From Kocuria varians (GTDB taxonomy: Bacteria > Actinomycetota > Actinomycetes > Actinomycetales > Micrococcaceae): a DNA stretch of 64,000 nucleotides. Below are positions 58,757-64,000 of the stretch, piece after piece. The stretch is from the NCBI RefSeq assembly GCF_006539885.1, contig NZ_BJNW01000011.1, positions 1 through 64,000 of the forward strand. The letters are read 5' to 3'. The number at the start of each line of letters is the position of its first letter. Position 1 is the stretch's first letter. The translations under genes were made by a program, and so were the position numbers. The notes under the pieces are model-generated. The model did not search any database. It was not told the origin of the DNA and saw only the letters and a program-made list of their open reading frames with translations.

Positions 58757-58909
58757 GCTGTCCGCGTGCCACCATGCGCCAGAAGCGAACAGCCCGGAAC
58801 ACCGCGGCCCGTGCGAGGAGGCGGCCACTACGCTCTGAGACAGCAAGTGTTCATGGGTCCGGGCGTGCCGTCGGGGCGGTCGGACCCGTCCAGAAGAAAG
58901 AGGGCATTC

Positions 58910-59563
58910 ATGACCTCCACTCCCATTCAGCCGTACGGTGCCGCACCGGTCACTCCGCGCATGGAGGACATGGCACCGGGTGGTCAGGACGACTACGTCT
59001 ACAACCGTCTGCTCAAGGAGCGCATCATCTGGCTGGGCTCCGAGGTGCGCGACACCAACGCGAACCTGATCTGCTCCCAGATGCTCCTGCTCTCGGCGGA
59101 GGACCCCGAGGCGGACATCTACCTCTACATCAACTCCCCGGGCGGCTCGGTGACCGCCGGCATGGCCATCTACGACACCATGCAGCTGATCCCCAACGAC
59201 GTCGTGACCGTGGCCACCGGCCTCGCCGCGTCCATGGGCCAGTTCCTGCTCTCCTCCGGGACCAAGGGCAAGCGTTACGCGACCCCCAACGCCCGGATCC
59301 TCATGCACCAGCCCTCGGGCGGCATGGGCGGCACCGCCTCGGACATCCGCGTGCAGGCCGAGCTGATCCTGTCCATGAAGCAGCGCCTCGCGGAACTGAC
59401 CGCGGAGCAGACCGGCCAGAGCCTCGAGACCATCCTGCGCGACAACGACCGTGACAACTGGTTCGACGCCCAGCGCGCCCTGGAGTACGGCTTCTTCGAC
59501 CAGATCGCGCAGTCCGCCGGCAACGTGACCGGTGGCGGCGGGACCATGAAGGACTCCCAGTAG
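58910..59563 (+). CDS. clpP1: ATP-dependent Clp protease proteolytic subunit 1
   Basis: Serine peptidase forming half of the mixed ClpP1P2 chamber of actinobacteria. The 217-residue protein has catalytic Ser108 (AASMGQ), His133 (LMHQPSGG) and Asp182 (DRDNWF), plus the [17 protein letters not shown] substrate loop. Residues 1-25 are a variable leader that may be processed. ATG 58910 follows AAAGAGGG. It lies 50 bp before clpP2 and is cotranscribed with it. TACGCT at 58829-58834 is a candidate -10. Confidence 0.95.
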   Translation: MTSTPIQPYGAAPVTPRMEDMAPGGQDDYVYNRLLKERIIWLGSEVRDTNANLICSQMLLLSAEDPEADIYLYINSPGGSVTAGMAIYDTMQLIPNDVVTVATGLAASMGQFLLSSGTKGKRYATPNARILMHQPSGGMGGTASDIRVQAELILSMKQRLAELTAEQTGQSLETILRDNDRDNWFDAQRALEYGFFDQIAQSAGNVTGGGGTMKDSQ

Positions 59564-59613
59564 GCACCGGCGCCCGCGCCACGAACCATCCCCAGACTTC
59601 TCAGGACGGACCA

Positions 59614-60276
59614 ATGAATTTGCCCCACGCCACCGCACCGCAGCTGCCCAGCAGCCGCTACGTGATCCCCGACTTCGAGGAACGCACCCCCTACGGCTAC
59701 CGCCGTCAGAACCCGTACACCAAGCTGTTCGAGGACCGCATCATCTTCCTGGGCGTCCAGGTGGACGACACCTCCGCAGACGACATCATGGCGCAGCTGC
59801 TCGTGCTCGAGTCCCAGGACCCGGACCGCGACATCACCATGTACATCAACTCCCCGGGCGGTTCGTTCACGGCCATGACGGCCATCTACGACACCATGCA
59901 GTACATCCGCCCGGAGATCCAGACCGTGTGCCTGGGCCAGGCGGCGTCGGCGGCCTCCGTGCTGCTCGCCGGCGGCACCCCGGGCAAGCGCCTCGCGCTT
60001 CCCAACGCCCGCGTGCTGATCCACCAGCCCGCCATGGAGGGCCAGGGCGGCGGCCAGGCCTCGGATATCGAGATCCAGGCCAACGAGATCATGCGCATGC
60101 GCACGTGGCTGGAGGAGACCATGGCGCTGCACACGAACAAGGACGTGCAGCAGATCAACCGTGACATCGAGCGCGACAAGATCCTCACGGCCAAGGAAGC
60201 GCAGGAGTACGGCATCATCGACCAGGTGCTGGACTCCCGCAAGATCAACAAGCCCTCCACCGTCACCCAGGCCTGA
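59614..60276 (+). CDS. clpP2: ATP-dependent Clp protease proteolytic subunit 2
   Basis: Second ring of the mixed Clp chamber. In 220 residues the catalytic triad is Ser112 (QAASAAS), His137 (LIHQPAMEGQGGGQASD) and Asp188 (ERDKILTA). The leading 15 residues are a likely propeptide. The ATG follows AGGACGG. It differs from ClpP1 mainly in the handle region and the EGQGGGQ loop, as ClpP2 does in mycobacteria. A hairpin follows, then clpX. Confidence 0.95.
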   Translation: MNLPHATAPQLPSSRYVIPDFEERTPYGYRRQNPYTKLFEDRIIFLGVQVDDTSADDIMAQLLVLESQDPDRDITMYINSPGGSFTAMTAIYDTMQYIRPEIQTVCLGQAASAASVLLAGGTPGKRLALPNARVLIHQPAMEGQGGGQASDIEIQANEIMRMRTWLEETMALHTNKDVQQINRDIERDKILTAKEAQEYGIIDQVLDSRKINKPSTVTQA

Positions 60277-60301
60277 GAGCACGGGGGAGCGGACCGCACG
60301 G

Positions 60302-60334
60302 CGGCCACGGCGCAGACGCTTCGCGCTGTGGCCG
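60302..60334 (+). terminator. Hairpin between clpP2 and clpX
   Basis: A 12-bp stem with one G-U pair and a 9-base loop, 25 bp past clpP2. It may end the clpP operon or attenuate read-through into clpX, which seems to have its own -10. Confidence 0.65.
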
Positions 60335-60377
60335 TCATGGCTGTCCGGATGATTGGGCGCGCCGCGATCGGCTCGCC

Positions 60378-60383
60378 TAGAGT
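60378..60383 (+). promoter_or_regulatory. -10 element for clpX
   Basis: TAGAGT 39 bases before the clpX ATG, with TTGGGC 19 bases upstream as a poor -35. It has the same hexamer as the proposed glnA2 and tesB promoters. Confidence 0.4.
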
Positions 60384-60421
60384 GGTGGCAGACCCGTCGA
60401 GACGAAGTGTGAGGCTGATAC

Positions 60422-61717
60422 ATGGCGCGCATCGGAGAGAGCGTCGACCTGCTCAAGTGCTCCTTCTGCGGCAAGAGCCAGAAGCAGGTGCGCAAACTCA
60501 TCGCCGGTCCGCGCGTCTACATCTGCGACGAGTGCATCGAGCTGTGCAACGAGATCATCGAGGAGGAGCTCACCGAGGTCACGGAGACGGACCAGACGGA
60601 GCTTCCCCGGCCGCAGCAGATCTACGACCACCTCCAGGAGTACGTGATCGGGCAGGAGCCCGCCAAGCGTGCCCTGGCCGTGGCGGTGTACAACCACTAC
60701 AAGCGCATTCGTGCGGGGGTCTCCGGGCACACGCTGTCCATCGCGGGCTCGGAGGGGGACGAGGAGGCCATCGAGGTCGCCAAGTCCAACATCCTGGTCG
60801 TGGGCCCCACCGGCTCCGGCAAGACCTACCTGGCGCAGTCGCTCGCCAAGAAGCTGGACGTCCCGTTCGCCGTGGCGGACGCCACGTCCCTGACCGAAGC
60901 GGGGTACGTCGGTGAAGACGTGGAGAACATTCTTCTCAAACTCATCCAGGCCGCTGATTTCGATCTCAAGAAGGCGGAGCACGGGATTATTTACATCGAC
61001 GAGATCGACAAGATTTCTCGTAAATCGGAGAACCCCTCGATCACGCGTGATGTTTCGGGCGAAGGGGTCCAGCAGGCGCTCCTGAAGATCCTGGAAGGGA
61101 CCGTGGCCTCCGTGCCGCCGCAGGGCGGTCGCAAGCACCCCCAGCAGGAGTTCCTGCACCTGGACACCACCAACGTGCTGTTCATCGTGGCCGGCGCGTT
61201 CGCCGGTCTCGAGGAGATCGTCCAGCAGCGCACCGGCAAGAAGGGCATCGGCTTCGGGGCGCCCATCAAGGACACCTCGGAGGTGGACCTCACGGGCCAG
61301 GTGCAGCCGGAGGACCTGCTGAAGTTCGGGCTGATCCCGGAGTTCATCGGGCGGCTGCCAGTGGTGACCACCCTCTCCAAGCTCTCGGTCCCGGACATGG
61401 TGCGGATCCTCACGGAGCCCCGCAACGCCCTGGTCAAGCAGTACCGCAAGCTGTTCCAGCTGGACGGCGTGGAGCTGACCTTCGACCCCCAGGCCCTGGA
61501 GGCCATCGCGGAGCTCGCCATCGAGCGCGGCACGGGTGCACGCGGTCTTCGCGCGATCCTCGAGGACATCCTCATGCCGGTCATGTTCGACCTGCCGGGC
61601 CGGGACGACATCGCCGCTGTGCTCGTGACCGAGGACGCCGTGGCGAAGATCGCGGACCCCGAGATCTTCACGCACGAGATGATCGAGGCCGAGCGGCGAC
61701 GTCACAAGTCCGCGTGA
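60422..61717 (+). CDS. clpX: ATP-dependent Clp protease ATP-binding subunit ClpX
   Basis: AAA+ unfoldase that feeds substrates to ClpP1P2. The 431-residue protein has an N-terminal C4 zinc domain ([15 protein letters not shown]), Walker A GPTGSGKT, Walker [11 protein letters not shown], pore and sensor motifs ([31 protein letters not shown]-like AFAGLEEIV) and the arginine region [11 protein letters not shown]-type ([11 protein letters not shown]). The ATG follows GAGG. About 170 bases around the Walker B region have markedly AT-richer codons than the rest (60900-61070). It lies 145 bp after clpP2. Confidence 0.96.
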   Translation: MARIGESVDLLKCSFCGKSQKQVRKLIAGPRVYICDECIELCNEIIEEELTEVTETDQTELPRPQQIYDHLQEYVIGQEPAKRALAVAVYNHYKRIRAGVSGHTLSIAGSEGDEEAIEVAKSNILVVGPTGSGKTYLAQSLAKKLDVPFAVADATSLTEAGYVGEDVENILLKLIQAADFDLKKAEHGIIYIDEIDKISRKSENPSITRDVSGEGVQQALLKILEGTVASVPPQGGRKHPQQEFLHLDTTNVLFIVAGAFAGLEEIVQQRTGKKGIGFGAPIKDTSEVDLTGQVQPEDLLKFGLIPEFIGRLPVVTTLSKLSVPDMVRILTEPRNALVKQYRKLFQLDGVELTFDPQALEAIAELAIERGTGARGLRAILEDILMPVMFDLPGRDDIAAVLVTEDAVAKIADPEIFTHEMIEAERRRHKSA

Positions 61718-61747
61718 GACCGCGGAGAACGCACGAAAGGATTCAGT

Positions 61748-62350
61748 ATGTCTGAGAAGCAGCACGTCGATTTCTGGTTCGACCCCCTCTGCCCGTGGGC
61801 GTGGATGACCTCCCGCTGGATGGAGGAGGTCGTGCGCATCCGGGACGTGGACGTGGACTGGAAGATCATCTCCCTGGGCATCCTCAACGAGGACAACCCC
61901 GAGAACCACCACCACGGTCACGACGAGTCCATGTGGCTCGTGCGCGTGATCCAGGCCGCGGCCGAGCAGCACGGCGGCGAGTACTACAAGAAGCTCTACG
62001 ACGCCATGGGCTCCCGTCGTCACCCCGGTGGCATGCAGGACCTCGAGGCGATCATCACCGAGTCCCTCGCAGAGGTCGGTCTGCCGGCAGACCTCGCCGC
62101 GGCCAAGGACTCCACCGAGTACGACGACGCCATCCGGGCCTCCACGGACGAGGCCCGTGCCGTGGCGGGTCAGGACATCGGCACCCCGTGCATCGCCGTG
62201 AACGGCGTGGGCTTCTTCGGTCCCGTGTTCACCCCGGCGCCCAAGGGCGAGGAGGCCGGCAAGGTCTGGGACGGCGCCCTGGCGCTGGCGTCCTACCCCG
62301 GCTTCTACGAGCTCAAGCGCGGGCGCGAGAAGGGCCCGGACTTCAGCTGA
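61748..62350 (+). CDS. DsbA-fold oxidoreductase, mycothiol-linked nitroreductase type
   Basis: A 200-residue cytoplasmic thioredoxin/DsbA-fold protein. The start VDFWFDPLCPWAWMTSRW matches the actinobacterial family that includes mycobacterial Rv2466c, a mycothiol-dependent reductase. Here the active site reads CPWA (Cys15), so only the first cysteine is present. The cis-proline region is DIGTPCIAVNG with a further cysteine next to it. No signal peptide is present, so it is not a periplasmic DsbA. The ATG follows AAAGGA. It is 30 bp after clpX, possibly cotranscribed. Confidence 0.85.
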   Translation: MSEKQHVDFWFDPLCPWAWMTSRWMEEVVRIRDVDVDWKIISLGILNEDNPENHHHGHDESMWLVRVIQAAAEQHGGEYYKKLYDAMGSRRHPGGMQDLEAIITESLAEVGLPADLAAAKDSTEYDDAIRASTDEARAVAGQDIGTPCIAVNGVGFFGPVFTPAPKGEEAGKVWDGALALASYPGFYELKRGREKGPDFS

Positions 62351-62377
62351 GTCCGCTCCCGCACAGCGAGTGACAGA

Positions 62378-62415
62378 CCCCGCCCCGGCGGCCTGTGAAG
62401 GTCACCGGGGCGGGG
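62378..62415. terminator. Bidirectional terminator
   Basis: An 11-bp perfect stem (CCCCGCCCCGG/CCGGGGCGGGG) with a 16-base loop lies between the DsbA-like gene and the convergent hydrolase gene. Confidence 0.75.
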
Positions 62416-62524
62416 GTGTGTCGTCCTCGGGGCTGCCCCGCGAGCCGCTCCAGGTGAGCCCGTCCCGCCGTTCGGGCGCCCGGGGGGGCGTGCCGTTACC
62501 GCCTCCGGCCGAAACCAGGCGGGA

Positions 62525-63574
62525 TTAGTGCCGGTCCATGCCGTCCGTGAGGGCCCCGACGGCGTCGGCAAATGCCCGGGGCTGGGCGTTCATGACGTCG
62601 TGCGCGGCCCCGTCGACGATCCGCTCCTCCGGGTGTCCGAGCCGGTCCCGGGTGTCCTGGAGAGAGCCCCCGGATCGGGTGTCCTCCGCACCCCAGATGA
62701 TGGCGCGGGGAACGGTGACCGCGCGCGTCTGGTCCTCCTGCAGATGCAGGATGCCGCTGCGCCCGGCGCTGCCCAGCAGGGAGTGCTCCACGTCCCCCTG
62801 GATGAGCGGGCGCATCCACTGCTGGGCGAGGCGGGCGCCGTCGTCACCGTCGAATGCCGTGCACGCGGAGCCGCACGAGCCGGCCAAGGCCGCGCGGTTG
62901 AGCCACGTGAAGCGGGTAAAGATCCGGTACGCGCTCGTGGTGTACGGCAGGCGGGCGATGCGGGCCCGCCAGGTGCCGTCACCGAAGTTCAGGTCCTGGG
63001 CGTCGCCGTCCGCGAAGATCACACCGCCCACGTCCTCCGGATGCCACAGCGCGGTTCCCCCGGCCACGGCCGCGCCCAGGGAGTGGCCGACGACGACGGG
63101 CCGGGGAATTCCCAGCGCCCGGATCGAGCCCGCGACGAGGTCCGCCTGCAACCGCACGTCCTCGGTGTCCCCGCCGCGGGTGTAGCCGAATCCGGGGAGG
63201 TCGAACGCGTAGACGTCCCGGCCCTGCGCGGCGATCAGGGGTGCGGTGGCGCGGAAGGCGACCGTGGACTCCGCGAAGCCGGGGAGCAGGACCACGGGCG
63301 CGGGGTCGGCGGAGGTGTGCTTCCCGGTCGCGGCCCAGTGCTCGTAGTGGACGGCCACGCCGCTTACGTCCGCGTACGCGCCCGCCTCGGGTTCGAGGGT
63401 GTCGGGCGGGGTGGTTACGGCGTTGCCCACCACGCTGGCAACCGTGAGCAGCACGAGACCGACGACGCCGACCTGCACCGCGCGGCGCAGGATGCGGCCG
63501 GTCCGTCGCAGGAACCGGCAGTCGCCGGAACGGGGAGGCGCGGAGGGCAGAGTCACCCGTCCATCATCACCCAC
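62525..63574 (-). CDS. Membrane-anchored alpha/beta hydrolase
   Basis: A 349-residue serine hydrolase of the alpha/beta fold. A basic N-terminus precedes one hydrophobic helix (about residues 33-50), probably an uncleaved anchor that puts the enzyme outside. The catalytic core shows PVVLLPGFAEST (oxyanion), DLPGFGYTRGG, nucleophile Ser165 in GHSLGAA, the acid around IIWGAEDT and the histidine in DGAAHDVM. Two cysteines (CGSAC) may form a disulphide. Substrate unknown. I took the GTG at 63574; GTG at 63556 is equally possible. Genes on both sides read leftward or converge, so no operon is evident. Confidence 0.85.
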   Translation of the reverse strand: MGDDGRVTLPSAPPRSGDCRFLRRTGRILRRAVQVGVVGLVLLTVASVVGNAVTTPPDTLEPEAGAYADVSGVAVHYEHWAATGKHTSADPAPVVLLPGFAESTVAFRATAPLIAAQGRDVYAFDLPGFGYTRGGDTEDVRLQADLVAGSIRALGIPRPVVVGHSLGAAVAGGTALWHPEDVGGVIFADGDAQDLNFGDGTWRARIARLPYTTSAYRIFTRFTWLNRAALAGSCGSACTAFDGDDGARLAQQWMRPLIQGDVEHSLLGSAGRSGILHLQEDQTRAVTVPRAIIWGAEDTRSGGSLQDTRDRLGHPEERIVDGAAHDVMNAQPRAFADAVGALTDGMDRH

Positions 63575-63656
63575 GGGGGGCTGGAAAATGTACTGCGGCG
63601 GCGCTACTTGGCCCTGCTGAGCACCGGCAGTTCTTCCACGTCCCGTGGTGCGGGAA

Positions 63657-64000
63657 TCACTTCACCTCGACAGTGCTCTCCAGCGTCGAGTTGCCCAGGT
63701 AGTGGCCGACGGTCGCCAAGTGGGTTTCCGCGGCGGCGGACTCGTCGGCCGACTGGATCACGGCGCAGACCCCGCCGTGGGACATCTCTGCCAGAGACGC
63801 GGCTTCGTACTCCTTGTAGTCGGCGTTGCCGCTGAGGGCTCCCACGCCACTCTCCGACACCGCGTACTGGAACGGTCGCCAGTGGTGCCCGTTCGCGGTG
63901 GCTCCCGTCTCTTTCAGCTGCTCCTCGGTGGCGGCGTTGGAGCACAGCGCGCCCCAGGCACCCTTCAGCTGCGTAGGCATTGCGGCGTTGAGGTCCTTCT
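63657..64000 (-). CDS. Hypothetical protein, C-terminal part only
   Basis: The reading frame is open to the right edge, so the start is outside the window; at least 114 residues are present and the stop is at 63657. An internal ATG at 63980 need not be the start. The sequence is mixed polar (Thr/Ala/Glu/Gly-rich) with two cysteines that might pair, suggesting a secreted or surface protein, but I recognise no family. It lies 82 bp upstream of the hydrolase on the same strand and may be cotranscribed with it. Confidence 0.6.
   Translation of the reverse strand, partial: KDLNAAMPTQLKGAWGALCSNAATEEQLKETGATANGHHWRPFQYAVSESGVGALSGNADYKEYEAASLAEMSHGGVCAVIQSADESAAAETHLATVGHYLGNSTLESTVEVK

Overview
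The window reads as chromosomal DNA of a high-GC actinobacterium, most likely a Kocuria-like member of the Micrococcaceae. The support is the strongly GC-ended codon use, TANANT-type -10 elements, several apparently leaderless GTG/ATG starts, and typical actinobacterial neighbourhoods (fasR-fabD-fabH-acpP, aceE-DUF3052-ahpE, panB/glnA2-glnE, tig-clpP1-clpP2-clpX). The genus is inferred from gene content alone. No phage, transposon, CRISPR array or rRNA operon was seen.

Layout. 1-3.8 kb: fatty-acid synthesis genes acpP, fabH and fabD with the regulator fasR, read leftward. 3.9-6.7 kb: aceE. 7.0-8.9 kb: DUF3052, ahpE and a sirtuin, followed by a promoter plus long hairpin that looks like a small RNA gene. 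9.1-10.9 kb: ppgK and map. 11.1-17.0 kb: a small SPOR-like protein, panB, glnA2 and glnE. 17.2-19.5 kb: a two-component system. 19.6 kb: tRNA-Arg(UCU). 20.0-22.5 kb: ssb and ettA. 22.5-49.8 kb: a siderophore island. 49.8-55.1 kb: two thioesterases, an unknown protein, a group II truncated haemoglobin and pepN. 55.3-56.7 kb: rpiB and nei. 56.9-57.2 kb: tRNA-Gly and tRNA-Pro. 57.3-61.7 kb: tig, clpP1, clpP2, clpX. 61.7-64 kb: a DsbA-fold protein, a membrane-anchored alpha/beta hydrolase and a protein cut by the window end.

The siderophore island is the notable accessory system. Three DtxR/IdeR-type iron boxes control it. DhbC-, isochorismatase- and DhbA-type enzymes make 2,3-dihydroxybenzoate (DHB). 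A DhbE-type ligase loads it on a separate aryl carrier protein. A 4680-residue NRPS of order C-A-T-E-C-T-C-A-T-C-A-T-TE, helped by an MbtH protein, builds the peptide. Residues read from its three A domains suggest a basic amino acid (epimerised to D), glycine and N5-hydroxyornithine; the last agrees with a clustered ornithine N-monooxygenase. Module 2 has no A domain, so its carrier is probably loaded by the glycine A domain. The inferred backbone is DHB-(D-basic)-Gly-Gly-hydroxyornithine, a catecholate-hydroxamate logic like fuscachelin and heterobactin. The island closes with a siderophore-interacting flavoprotein fused to a degenerate methyltransferase-like domain, two exporter-fold ABC half-transporters whose nucleotide-site defects are complementary, and a phosphopantetheinyl transferase.
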